From positions 2,108,001 to 2,172,000 of the forward strand of contig NZ_CP126238.1 in the NCBI RefSeq assembly GCF_044792555.1: 64,000 nucleotides of DNA, written 5' to 3'. Each line of letters opens with the position of its first letter. Position 1 is the stretch's first letter. Shown here in pieces: positions 54,827 to 63,248 of the stretch. This DNA comes from Alicycliphilus denitrificans_A (GTDB taxonomy: Bacteria; Pseudomonadota; Gammaproteobacteria; Burkholderiales; Burkholderiaceae_C). Under the pieces are notes generated by a model. That model was not told where the DNA came from, did no database searches, and saw only the letters and a program-made list of their open reading frames with translations. The position numbers and the translations under genes are program-made.

Positions 54827-56304
54827 GCGCGCCGCTGGCATCGGCTCCCGACGCGGGCACGCAGCGGCTGCTGGCCGGTGACACGCTTTCGGGATTGTTT
54901 GCCTGGGTGCACGGCCCGCTGGCGCACTGGGCGCGCACGCGGCCCCAGGCACTGGCGCTGGCCAATGAAAGCTGCCGCCTGGGCTTTGCCGAGCTGCACG
55001 CGCGCGTGCAGGCCCATGCCCGCCGGCTCGATGCCGAGGGCGCGCCCGCCACCGTGCTGCTGCAGGGGGACGCCGGCACGCTGGAGGGCGTGGTGGCCTT
55101 CCTCGGCGTGGTCGCCAGCGGGCGCTGCGCCGCCATGGGCGACCCGCAATGGCCGGCCGGCGTGGCCCAGGCCGTGGCGGCAGGCCTGTCCGCCGGCCGC
55201 GGCGCGCAGGCCGAGGCCACGCCGCTGTCGCCGTTCTACATCGGCTTCACCTCGGGCAGCACGGGCCTGCCCAAGGGCTTTGCGCGCCACCATCGCTCCT
55301 GGGCCGAGAGCTTTCGCGTCAGCCTGCAGGACTTTGGCCCCGCCGCCGCCGCGCGCGTGCTGGCTCCGGGGCGCATGTCGCACTCGCTGTTCCTGTTCGG
55401 CGCGCTGCTGGGGCTGTGGACCGGCGCGGGCGCGCTGCTGCAGGAGCGCTTTTCCGCGCCGCGCGCGCTGGCTGCGCTGCAGGCCGGCGGCGCGCCCCTG
55501 CTGGTGGCCGTGCCCAGCCAGCTGGTGCTGATGCTGGAGCATGCCGAGCGCAGGCAGCTGGCGCCTATCGAAGGCGTGGAGCTGGTGCTGATCAGCGGCG
55601 CGCGCTGGCTGCGCGAGCGCACGCCCGCGCTGCGGCAGCTGTTCCCGCGCGCGCGCATCGTGGAGTTCTATGGCGCGTCCGAGGCCAGCTACATCGCCTG
55701 GATGGACGCCGACCCCAGTGCGCCCGCGCAGGCCGTGGGCCGGCCCTTCAGCAATGTGGACCTGCATATAGGCTCGCATCCGCACGGCCCGCCACTGCCG
55801 CCCGGCCAGCCGGGGCTGATCTGGGTGCGCAGCCCGATGCTGTTCATGGACTATGTGAACCGGGGTGATGCGACGGCTGCCTTGCGCGCGGGCGAGTGGC
55901 TGTCGGTGCGCGACTTCGGCTATCTGGACGCCAGCGGCCTGCTGCACCTGTGTGGGCGCGAAAGTCGCATGCTGGTCACGCAGGGCAAGAACCTGTTCCC
56001 CGAGGAGGTCGAGGCGCGCCTGCTGGTCCACCCCGCCGTGGCGCAGGCCAGCCTGCAGGGCGCGGCCGACGGCCTGCGCGGCACGCGCGTGCATGCCGTG
56101 CTGCAGTGGCAGGGCGGCGCGCCGCCGCCGACTGCGCTAGACCTGGCCGCCTGGTGCCGCGAGGTGCTGGAGCCCTTCAAGGCGCCGCGCCACTGGTGGT
56201 TGTGGGCGGGCGACTGGCCGCAGACCGCCAGTGGTAAGACCGACCATGCGGCCATAGGCCGCGCGCTGGCGGGCGCGTCGCCTCTGCTGGAGCCCTGGCT
56301 ATGA
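54823..56304 (+). CDS. AMP-forming acyl ligase coupled to bioY (YhfT-like)
   Basis: A 493-residue adenylate-forming enzyme starting at a TTG that overlaps the bioY stop. It has FTSGSTGLPKGFARH as the phosphate loop, EFYGASEASYIAW, the A7 aspartate in VRDFGYLDASG, and the conserved lysine in QTASGKTDHAA. It is shorter than fatty-acid CoA ligases. To my knowledge B. subtilis has a comparable bioY-type gene beside a ligase (yhfT) and a thiolase (yhfS). The substrate is unknown; a pimelate- or biotin-related acid is an inference from context. Confidence 0.85.
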   Translation: MSAPLASAPDAGTQRLLAGDTLSGLFAWVHGPLAHWARTRPQALALANESCRLGFAELHARVQAHARRLDAEGAPATVLLQGDAGTLEGVVAFLGVVASGRCAAMGDPQWPAGVAQAVAAGLSAGRGAQAEATPLSPFYIGFTSGSTGLPKGFARHHRSWAESFRVSLQDFGPAAAARVLAPGRMSHSLFLFGALLGLWTGAGALLQERFSAPRALAALQAGGAPLLVAVPSQLVLMLEHAERRQLAPIEGVELVLISGARWLRERTPALRQLFPRARIVEFYGASEASYIAWMDADPSAPAQAVGRPFSNVDLHIGSHPHGPPLPPGQPGLIWVRSPMLFMDYVNRGDATAALRAGEWLSVRDFGYLDASGLLHLCGRESRMLVTQGKNLFPEEVEARLLVHPAVAQASLQGAADGLRGTRVHAVLQWQGGAPPPTALDLAAWCREVLEPFKAPRHWWLWAGDWPQTASGKTDHAAIGRALAGASPLLEPWL

Positions 56305-57467
56305 ACGCCATGCCGATCCTGGCCTGGGCGCGCACGCCCGTGGCGCCCGTGGGCGGGGCGCTTGCGGCCTGTGCGCCGCACGAACTGGCGGCCCCGCTGG
56401 TGGCGCGCCTGCTGGCGGATGCCGGGCTGCCCGCCGGGGCCGTGGACGCCGTGGTGCTGGGCAATGCCCTGGGCGCGGGCGGCAACCCGGCGCGCGTGCT
56501 GGCGCTGGCCGCCGGGCTGCCCGAGCGCACTCCCGCCATCACGCTGGACAGCCAGTGCTGCGCCGGCCTGGACGCCATCACCCATGCCTGCGGCCTGCTG
56601 GCCCTGGGCCAGGCGCAGGTGGTGCTTGCCGGCGGCGCTGAAGGCTGGAGCCGCGCGCCGCTGCGCATGCGCCGCCCCCTGCAGGCCGGCGCGCTGCCCG
56701 TGCCCTACGAGCAGCCGGCGTTCACGCCCTGGCCCGCGCGCGACCCCGACATGCTGCAGGCCGCGCACGATGGCGCGCGGCGCCTGGGCCTGTCGCGCAG
56801 CGCGCAGGACGCCTACGCCCTGGCCAGCCATGCGCGCGGCCTGGCCGCACGCGCGGAGATGGCCGCCGAGATCGTGCCCCTGCGCGGCCTGGCGTATGAC
56901 GCCTATCCGCGTACTTTGAGCGCCGCGCGCGTGGCGCGCATGCCGGCGGTGGCGGGCGCGAGTGCTGCGGACGGCACGGACTGCAGCCTGAGCACCGTCG
57001 CCGTGTCGCCCAGGGCCGACGGCGCGGCCCTGCTGCTGCTGGCCACGCCCGCGGCCTGCAAACGCCTTGGACTGTCCCCGCGCGCGCATTGGCGCGGCGC
57101 GGCCAGCGTGGGCGGCGCGCCCGAGTCGCCCATGCTCTGCGCCGTGGACGCGGCCCGCGCGGCGCAGGAGCGCAGCGGCTGGCGCCTGGACGCGCTGGAC
57201 GCGCTGGAGCTGCACGACGCCTTTGCCGTCCAGGGCCTGGCGTTCTGCCGCGCCTTCAGCCTGCCGCACGAGGCCATCAACCGCGGCGGCGGCGGCCTGG
57301 CGCGCGGCCATCCCATAGGCGCATCGGGTGCGATCGCGCTGGTGCGCGTGCTGGCGCAGCTCGACGGCCGGGCACGCGCGCAGGCAAGGACGCTGCGCGG
57401 CGTGGCCTGCATTGCGGGCGCGGGCGGCCTGGGCACGGCCGCATGGGTGGAGGTGGGCGCATGCTGA
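56301..57467 (+). CDS. Thiolase-family acetyl-CoA acyltransferase in the bio operon (YhfS-like)
   Basis: A 388-residue thiolase. The nucleophilic cysteine lies in TLDSQCCAGLDAI (~residue 90). The family blocks GGGLARGHPIGASGAI (catalytic His) and ACIAGAGGLGTA (second Cys) are near the C-terminus. It would cleave a beta-ketoacyl-CoA or condense acetyl-CoA with an acyl-CoA. It overlaps the ligase by four bases. No hydratase or beta-hydroxyacyl dehydrogenase is present in the operon, so a full beta-oxidation cycle would need genes elsewhere. Confidence 0.88.
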   Translation: MNAMPILAWARTPVAPVGGALAACAPHELAAPLVARLLADAGLPAGAVDAVVLGNALGAGGNPARVLALAAGLPERTPAITLDSQCCAGLDAITHACGLLALGQAQVVLAGGAEGWSRAPLRMRRPLQAGALPVPYEQPAFTPWPARDPDMLQAAHDGARRLGLSRSAQDAYALASHARGLAARAEMAAEIVPLRGLAYDAYPRTLSAARVARMPAVAGASAADGTDCSLSTVAVSPRADGAALLLLATPAACKRLGLSPRAHWRGAASVGGAPESPMLCAVDAARAAQERSGWRLDALDALELHDAFAVQGLAFCRAFSLPHEAINRGGGGLARGHPIGASGAIALVRVLAQLDGRARAQARTLRGVACIAGAGGLGTAAWVEVGAC

Positions 57468-58165
57468 TGACGGAACCCCTGGTGTTGCACGAGGCGCAAG
57501 ACGCCTTCGAGGCACTGGCGCAGGCGCGCCATTCCGTGCGCGCCTTTCTGCCGCGGCCCGTGCCTTTGGCGCTGCTGCAGCGCCTGCTGGCCACGGCGCG
57601 CCTGGCGCCCAGCGGCGCCAACCTGCAGCCCGGGCGCTTCTGGGCCGTGGAGGGCACCGCGCGCGAGCGCCTGAGCGCCGCGCTGTGCCAGGCCTGGCGC
57701 GACCAGGTTCCAGAGGCCGAGGACTACGGCTACTTTCCCCGTCCCATGCCGCTGCAGCTGCGCAAGCGCCAGGTGGCGGCGGCGCAGGCGCTCTACGGCG
57801 CCCTCGGCGTGGCGCGCGGCGACGAGCAGGGGCGGGCGCTGCAGTTCGAGCGCAACTTCCGCTTCTTCGATGCGCCCGTGGCCCTGGTCGTCACCATCGA
57901 CCGCGAGTTCGGCGCCGGCGGCTTCATGGACCTGGGCATGTGCTTGCATGGGCTGATGCTGGCCGCAGAGGCGCAGGGCCTGGCCAGCTGCGCCATCGGG
58001 GCGCTGGCCAGCTACCCGCAGATCGTGCGCGACGCCCTGGGCCTGCCCGCCAGCGAGCTGGTCGTGTGCGGCATGGCCCTGGGCTGGGAGGACGCGCGGG
58101 CGCCGGTCAACCGCACGCGCACCGGGCGCGAGCCGCTGCAGCGCTACTTCAGCGTGCTGCGCTGA
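57461..58165 (+). CDS. Nitroreductase-family flavoprotein in the bio operon
   Basis: A 234-residue FMN-dependent oxidoreductase. ARHSVRAFLPRPVPLALLQR and ARLAPSGANLQPGRFWAV are the N-terminal FMN-binding blocks. GGFMDLGMCLHGLMLAAEAQ and LGWEDARAPVNRTRTGRE follow. The ATG at 57461 stands six bases after GGAGGT and overlaps the thiolase gene by seven bases, so it is co-translated. Its place in biotin-related metabolism is unknown; reduction of an enoyl or similar intermediate is only a guess. Confidence 0.87.
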   Translation: MLMTEPLVLHEAQDAFEALAQARHSVRAFLPRPVPLALLQRLLATARLAPSGANLQPGRFWAVEGTARERLSAALCQAWRDQVPEAEDYGYFPRPMPLQLRKRQVAAAQALYGALGVARGDEQGRALQFERNFRFFDAPVALVVTIDREFGAGGFMDLGMCLHGLMLAAEAQGLASCAIGALASYPQIVRDALGLPASELVVCGMALGWEDARAPVNRTRTGREPLQRYFSVLR

Positions 58166-58186
58166 GCGGCGGGGCCGGGTGGCTGG

Positions 58187-58192
58187 GATAAT
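58187..58192 (+). promoter_or_regulatory. GATAAT box before hrpA
   Basis: GATAAT is followed by CGCCGCCCCT and the ATG at 58203. A very short or absent leader is suggested; there is no Shine-Dalgarno sequence. Confidence 0.4.
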
Positions 58193-58202
58193 CGCCGCCC
58201 CT

Positions 58203-61200
58203 ATGCCCCTTTCGATCACCTTCCCCGAGTCACTTCCCGTCTCCAGCCGCCGTGAGGAAATCATGGCGGCCATGGACAAGCACCAGGTCATCATCGTCTG
58301 CGGCGAGACCGGCTCGGGCAAGACCACGCAGCTGCCCAAGATTGCCCTGGCGCTGGGGCGCGGCAAATGCAACGCGCCCGAAGGCCAGCGCGGCCGGCTG
58401 ATCGGCCACACCCAGCCGCGGCGCATCGCGGCCAGCAGCGTGGCCAAGCGCATCGCCGAGGAGCTGAAGACCGCGCCGGGCGAGGTGGTGGGCTACAAGG
58501 TGCGCTTCGCCGACACGCTGCAAAAGGGCGCCTCGGTGAAGCTGATGACCGACGGCATCCTGCTGGCCGAGACGCAGACCGATCCGTTGCTGAAAGCCTA
58601 CGACACGCTGATCATCGACGAGGCGCACGAGCGCAGCCTGAACATCGACTTTCTGCTGGGCTACCTGAAGCAGATCCTGCCGCAGCGGCCCGACCTGAAG
58701 ATCGTCGTCACCTCGGCCACCATCGATGCCGAGCGCTTTGCCAAGCACTTTGAAGGCAAGCAGGGCCCCGCGCCGGTGATCATGGTGTCCGGGCGCACCT
58801 ACCCGGTGGAGATGCGCTGGCGGCCGTTTGAGGAAAAGAAGGACTACGACCTGAACGACGCCATTGCCGATGGCGTCGATGAGCTCTGGGCCGGTGGGGC
58901 GGGCGGCGACATCCTGATCTTCCTGCCTGGCGAGCGCGAGATCCGCGAGGCCGCGGACCATTTGAGAAAGCACCTGCAGCATTCGCCGGTGCTCAGAAGC
59001 GCCGAGGTGCTGCCGCTGTTCTCGCGCCTGTCGCAGGCCGAGCAGGACCGCATCTTCGACAGCCACAGCCACCGGCGCATCGTGCTGGCCACCAACGTGG
59101 CCGAGACCTCGCTCACCGTTCCAGGCATCAAATACGTCATTGACGCAGGAACGGCGCGCGTCAAGCGCTACTCTTTCAGGAGTAAAGTCGAGCAGCTGCT
59201 GGTCGAGCCCATCAGCCAGGCCGCCGCCAACCAGCGCGCCGGGCGCTGCGGGCGCGTGGCCCACGGCATCTGCATCAGGCTGTATGACGAGCAGGACTTC
59301 AACCAGCGCGACCGGTTTACCGACCCAGAGATCCTGCGCTCATCGCTGGCCGGCGTGATCCTGCGCATGAAGAGCCTGGGTCTGGGCGACGTGGTGAACT
59401 TCCCGTTCCTGGAGGCCCCCTCGGGCCGCGCCATTGCCGACGGCTACCAGCTGCTGCAGGAGCTGGGCGCGGTCGATGAGCGCGGCAACCTGCAGCCCAT
59501 GGGGCGCGAGCTCGCCAAGCTGCCGCTGGACCCGCGCGTGGGCCGCATGATTCTGGAGGCGCGCGGGCGCGGCGCGCTGGCCGAGGTGCTGGTGATCGCC
59601 TCGGCGCTTTCCGTGCAGGACGTGCGCGACCGGCCGCTCGAAGCCCAGGCCCAGGCGGACCAGGCGCATGCCAAGTTCGACGACGAGAAGAGCGAATTTT
59701 CAGGCTATGTGCGCCTGTGGCATTGGCTGATGGACGCGCGCGGCGGCAAGGTGGTGGCGACCAGCCGCAAGGAGATGGCGGCGCAGGCTGCGGCGCCGGG
59801 GCGGGCCAGGAACCAGGCTTTCTTGCCCGTGAACCAACGCTCGGTACACCCTCCCCCTCTGGGGGAGGGCAGGGGTGGGGGGCAGCGCCCTATGTCAAGC
59901 AGCCCCCATCCCAGCCTTCCCCCAAAGGGGGAAGGAGTAATACCCCCGACAGCCGACACCCACAAGCTCAGCAACCGCCAGTGGGAGCAGCTGCTGCGCC
60001 AGAACTACCTGAACATCCGCCGCGTGCGCGAGTGGCGCGACATCCATTCGCAGCTGCTCACCGTGGTGCGCGAGCACCAATGGCAGCTCAACGCCCAGCC
60101 CGCCGGCTACGAGGCCGTGCACCTGTCCATGCTCTCGGGCCTGCTGGGCAACATCGGCTTCAAGGGCGAGGAGAGCGAGGCCTACCTGGGCGCGCACGGC
60201 ATCAGGTTCCACCCGCACCCCGGCGCACACCTGAACAAGAAGCCCGGGCGCTGGATCGTCGCCGCCGAGCAGGTGGAAACATCCCGCCTGTATGGCCGCG
60301 GCATTGCCGCCATCGAGCCGCAATGGCTCGAGGAAGTCGGCGGCCATCTGCTGCGCAAACAGCTGCTCGACCCGCACTGGAGCAAGAAGCAGGCCGACGT
60401 CGTGGCCTATGAGCGCGCTACGCTCTACGGCCTGGTGGTCTACAACAACCGCGGCGTGAGCTACGGCCGCGTCGATCCGCTGGAGGCGCGCCAGATGTTC
60501 ATACGCCGCGCCCTGGTCGAGGGCGAGTGGGAGACGCACTGGCCCTTTCTCGCGGCCAACCACAAGACGGTGCGCAAGGTCGAGGAGCTGGAGCACAAGA
60601 GCCGGCGCCAGGACGTGCTGGTCGACGACGAGCTGATCTACGCCTTCTATGACCAGCATATTCCCGAGGGCGTCTACAGCGGCGCGACCTTCGACAAATG
60701 GTTTCGCGCCGCCGGCAAGGAGCAGCCGGGCCTGCTAGTGCTGTCGCGCGACGAGCTGATGCGCCACGAGGCGGCGGGCATCACCACCGACAAATTTCCC
60801 AAGACCGTGAAGCTCGGCGGCGTGGACTGCTCGGCCAGCTACCTGCACAGCCCGGGCGACGCGCGTGACGGCATCACCGTCACGGTGCCGCTGTTCGTGC
60901 TGAATCAGGTCAGCGAGGAGCGCGCCGAATGGCTGGTGCCCGGCATGCTCAAGGACAAGATCCAGGCCCTGCTGAAAAGCCTGCCGCAGCGCCCGAGGAG
61001 CCGCTTCGTGCCGCTGTCCGAGCATGCCGAGCGCCTGGCGCAGCTGTTTGCCCAGGAGGAGCGCTGGAGCCGGGGCGGCCTGGTCGATGTGCTGTTGAAG
61101 CAGGTGCGCGATGAGACCTCGCTCGACGTGAAGCGCGCCGACTTCAAGCTGGATATGCTCAGCCCGCACCTGTTCATGAACCTGCGCATCACCGACGAGC

Positions 61201-62282
61201 ATGGCCGCCAGCTCGGCCAGGGGCGCAACCTGGCCGCCCTCAAGGCCGAATGGGGCGGCAAGGCGCGTGGGGCGTTTCAGGCACTGGCGGGCTTGAAGCT
61301 GGGACTTGCTCCCTCTCCCTCTGGGAGAGGGGGGGGTGAGGGCAAGTCCCAGGGCGCGCCCGTCCCCGCTGCCGCCACCACGGCCACCGGCCCCCACCCC
61401 AACCCTCCCCCAAAGGGGGAGGGAGCGAAAACCGAGCAGCGCCACACAGCCTGGGACTTTGGCGAGCTGCCCGAGCTTATGGAGATCAAGAAGGGCGGCC
61501 AGACCCTGATCGGCTTCCCGGCCCTGATCGACCAGGGCGATGCCGTGGCCATCGAGGTTTTCGACGAGCCCGAGGTGGCTGCCGCGCGCCACCGCCTGGG
61601 CCTGCGCCGCCTGTGCGCGCTGCAGATCAAGGACGCGCTCAAGTACCTGGAAAAGAACATCCCCGACCTGCAAAAAATGGCCGTGGCCTACATGCCGCTG
61701 GGCACGCAGGAGGAGCTGCGCGCGCAGATCATCGATGTGGCCATGGACCGCGCCTTCCTGCAGGAGCCACTGCCTGTGAACGAGGCGCAGTTCAAGCAGC
61801 GCGTGCAGGACGGGCGCGCCCGCCTGACCCTGATCGCGAGCGAGGTGGCGCGCCTGGCCGGCGTGATCCTGCAGGAATACGCCAGCGCCCAGCGCAAGAT
61901 AAAAGATACAAAAAACGCACCAGAAGCCACACAGGACGAGGGCAGGCAGCTACAAATCTTGATGCCAAAGAACTTCATCGCCCAGACCCCCTGGGCACAG
62001 CTGCAGCACTTTGCGCGCTACCTGAAGGCCATCACCGTGCGCCTGGACAAGTACCGCGCCGACCCGGCGCGCGATGCCGCCAGGCTCAAGGAGCTGCAGC
62101 CGCTGGAACAGCGCTACTGGCGCCTGGTGGCCGAGCGCAAGGGCCAGCAGGACGCGCGCATGGCGGAATACCGCTGGATGCTGCAGGAGCTGCGCGTGAG
62201 TTTTTTCGCCCAGGAGCTGCGCACACCGTATCCGGTGAGCAGCAAGCGGTTGGACAAGGTCTGGTTCCAGCTGGTGTCCTAA
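58203..62282 (+). CDS. hrpA: ATP-dependent RNA helicase HrpA with repeat-derived inserts
   Basis: A DEAH-box helicase of 1359 residues (E. coli HrpA ~1300). HrpA proteins help rescue stalled or collided ribosomes. Motif I is GETGSGKTTQ, motif II IIDEAHERS, motif III VVTSATID. Motif VI has QRAGRCGRVAHG. HA2 and OB domains follow, then the long C-terminal DUF3418 region. Two proline/glycine-rich stretches (about residues 549-578 and 1037-1075) are translated from palindromic repeats in the DNA (59849-59935, 61311-61423). A third stretch (KIKDTKNAPEATQDEGRQ) also looks inserted. The frame stays open throughout. The ATG at 58203 is preceded by GATAAT. Confidence 0.95.
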   Translation: MPLSITFPESLPVSSRREEIMAAMDKHQVIIVCGETGSGKTTQLPKIALALGRGKCNAPEGQRGRLIGHTQPRRIAASSVAKRIAEELKTAPGEVVGYKVRFADTLQKGASVKLMTDGILLAETQTDPLLKAYDTLIIDEAHERSLNIDFLLGYLKQILPQRPDLKIVVTSATIDAERFAKHFEGKQGPAPVIMVSGRTYPVEMRWRPFEEKKDYDLNDAIADGVDELWAGGAGGDILIFLPGEREIREAADHLRKHLQHSPVLRSAEVLPLFSRLSQAEQDRIFDSHSHRRIVLATNVAETSLTVPGIKYVIDAGTARVKRYSFRSKVEQLLVEPISQAAANQRAGRCGRVAHGICIRLYDEQDFNQRDRFTDPEILRSSLAGVILRMKSLGLGDVVNFPFLEAPSGRAIADGYQLLQELGAVDERGNLQPMGRELAKLPLDPRVGRMILEARGRGALAEVLVIASALSVQDVRDRPLEAQAQADQAHAKFDDEKSEFSGYVRLWHWLMDARGGKVVATSRKEMAAQAAAPGRARNQAFLPVNQRSVHPPPLGEGRGGGQRPMSSSPHPSLPPKGEGVIPPTADTHKLSNRQWEQLLRQNYLNIRRVREWRDIHSQLLTVVREHQWQLNAQPAGYEAVHLSMLSGLLGNIGFKGEESEAYLGAHGIRFHPHPGAHLNKKPGRWIVAAEQVETSRLYGRGIAAIEPQWLEEVGGHLLRKQLLDPHWSKKQADVVAYERATLYGLVVYNNRGVSYGRVDPLEARQMFIRRALVEGEWETHWPFLAANHKTVRKVEELEHKSRRQDVLVDDELIYAFYDQHIPEGVYSGATFDKWFRAAGKEQPGLLVLSRDELMRHEAAGITTDKFPKTVKLGGVDCSASYLHSPGDARDGITVTVPLFVLNQVSEERAEWLVPGMLKDKIQALLKSLPQRPRSRFVPLSEHAERLAQLFAQEERWSRGGLVDVLLKQVRDETSLDVKRADFKLDMLSPHLFMNLRITDEHGRQLGQGRNLAALKAEWGGKARGAFQALAGLKLGLAPSPSGRGGGEGKSQGAPVPAAATTATGPHPNPPPKGEGAKTEQRHTAWDFGELPELMEIKKGGQTLIGFPALIDQGDAVAIEVFDEPEVAAARHRLGLRRLCALQIKDALKYLEKNIPDLQKMAVAYMPLGTQEELRAQIIDVAMDRAFLQEPLPVNEAQFKQRVQDGRARLTLIASEVARLAGVILQEYASAQRKIKDTKNAPEATQDEGRQLQILMPKNFIAQTPWAQLQHFARYLKAITVRLDKYRADPARDAARLKELQPLEQRYWRLVAERKGQQDARMAEYRWMLQELRVSFFAQELRTPYPVSSKRLDKVWFQLVS
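59849..59935 (+). repeat. In-frame palindromic repeat in hrpA, copy 1
   Basis: Two perfect 9-bp hairpins: CCCTCCCCC (59849-59857) / GGGGGAGGG (59861-59869), and CCTTCCCCC (59915-59923) / GGGGGAAGG (59927-59935). Between them the arms GGGGTGGGGGGC and GCCCCCATCCC also pair in large part. It is translated as PPPLGEGRGGGQ and then PHPSLPPKGEG. Confidence 0.85.
61311..61423 (+). repeat. In-frame palindromic repeat in hrpA, copy 2
   Basis: Hairpins CCCTCTCCC (61311-61319) / GGGAGAGGG (61323-61331) and CCCTCCCCC (61403-61411) / GGGGGAGGG (61415-61423), each with a three-base loop. Same orientation and reading frame as copy 1; translated as PSPSGRGGGEG and then PHPNPPPKGEG, separated by a longer middle part. 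Confidence 0.85.
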
Positions 62283-62319
62283 AACTAAGATGTGCGCCTG
62301 TGTTTCAAGGAGTGAGTCC

Positions 62320-62868
62320 ATGTCCCAAGCATTGCAGACCATCACCCTGGGCGGCGGTTGCTTCTGGTGCACCGAGGCCGTGTTCGACCGCGTGCGCGGC
62401 GTGACCGATGTGCAAAGCGGCTACGCCAATGGCGATGTGGCCGAGCCCAGCTACGAGCAGGTGTGCTCGGGCACCACGGGCCACGCCGAGGTAGTGCGCG
62501 TCACCTTCGACCCGGCCCAGATCGGCGTGCGCGAGATCCTGGAGATCTTCTTTGCCACCCATGACCCCACGACGCCCAACCGCCAGGGCAACGACGTGGG
62601 CACGCAGTACCGCAGCGCCATCTTCTACACCGACCCGGCCCACAGGCAGGCGGCCGAGGAGCTGCTGCGCGAGCTGGCGCAGGGCGGGCCATGGGGCGCA
62701 CCCGTGGTGACGCAGCTGCAGGAGCTGCTCACCTACTGGCCGGCCGAGGACTACCACCAGGACTACTTTGCCAAGCACCCCGGCCAGGGCTATTGCGCCT
62801 TCGTCGTGGGGCCGAAGGTGGAGAAATTCCGCAAGACCTTCGCACACCACTTGAAGCCTGGAGCCTGA
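62320..62868 (+). CDS. msrA: Peptide-methionine (S)-S-oxide reductase
   Basis: Repairs methionine sulphoxide in proteins. The ATG at 62320 after AAGGAG (62307-62312) gives 182 residues. The catalytic Cys14 lies in GGGCFWCTEAVF, followed by VRGVTDVQSGYANG and the HPGQGYCAFV region, which has another cysteine. An upstream in-frame ATG at 62290 would add ten non-family residues. It is probably transcribed alone after hrpA. No msrB is in the window. Confidence 0.96.
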   Translation: MSQALQTITLGGGCFWCTEAVFDRVRGVTDVQSGYANGDVAEPSYEQVCSGTTGHAEVVRVTFDPAQIGVREILEIFFATHDPTTPNRQGNDVGTQYRSAIFYTDPAHRQAAEELLRELAQGGPWGAPVVTQLQELLTYWPAEDYHQDYFAKHPGQGYCAFVVGPKVEKFRKTFAHHLKPGA

Positions 62869-62934
62869 GAGACTGAGAGGAAATCGCCCGCGCACTGGAC
62901 AACCAAGCGGAGCACCTGGAATGACGAGAGACTC

Positions 62935-62970
62935 GCATCATGATGCATCTGCATCTTGATGCAATAAAAT
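62935..62970. promoter_or_regulatory. vapBC operator and -10 box
   Basis: A perfect 12-bp palindrome GCATCATGATGC (62935-62946) and a near copy GCATCTTGATGC (62951-62962), 16 bases apart centre to centre, stand directly before TAAAAT (62965-62970). The layout is that of a toxin-antitoxin autoregulatory operator. Confidence 0.55.
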
Positions 62971-62993
62971 TATTCTCCTCAAGGAGAGCCTTC

Positions 62994-63245
62994 ATGCGAA
63001 CGACCGTTGATTTGGATATGGATGCGTTGCTGGCCAGCAAAGAGCTGGCGCGGGCGGAAGGGGTCAGCCTGGGCAAGGTGATCTCGCGCCTGGTGCGCCA
63101 GGCGTTGACCGGCTCGGCGGCTGCCGTGGCGGCTGACAGCGCGCCCTATGCGGCATCGGCTACCGGTTTTGTGCCGTTTGCCCCGCGTGGCGTGGTGGTG
63201 AGCAATGAGCTGATTGACAAGCTGCGCGACGGCGAAGGGGTGTAG
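62994..63245 (+). CDS. Type II antitoxin (VapB-like, ribbon-helix-helix type)
   Basis: An 83-residue protein. The ATG at 62994 stands seven bases after AAGGAG (62981-62986). RTTVDLDMDALLASKELARA is a ribbon-helix-helix DNA-binding N-terminus. The C-terminal half (from about residue 45) has the GFVPFAPRG..VSNELIDKL part that would wrap the toxin. It should bind the two GCATC palindromes upstream. The toxin gene begins three bases after its stop. Confidence 0.85.
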   Translation: MRTTVDLDMDALLASKELARAEGVSLGKVISRLVRQALTGSAAAVAADSAPYAASATGFVPFAPRGVVVSNELIDKLRDGEGV

Positions 63246-63248
63246 GCG

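Noticed and set aside
54823..58165. Bio-operon enzymes as an ordinary fatty-acid beta-oxidation set
   Set aside because: There is no enoyl-CoA hydratase or hydroxyacyl-CoA dehydrogenase in the operon. The ligase is short, and the translational coupling to bioY points to a biotin-linked role.
59849..61423. Repeats in hrpA as a CRISPR-like or tandem array
   Set aside because: There are only two copies, 1.4 kb apart inside a coding gene, each internally palindromic. They have no spacers of regular length and no cas genes.
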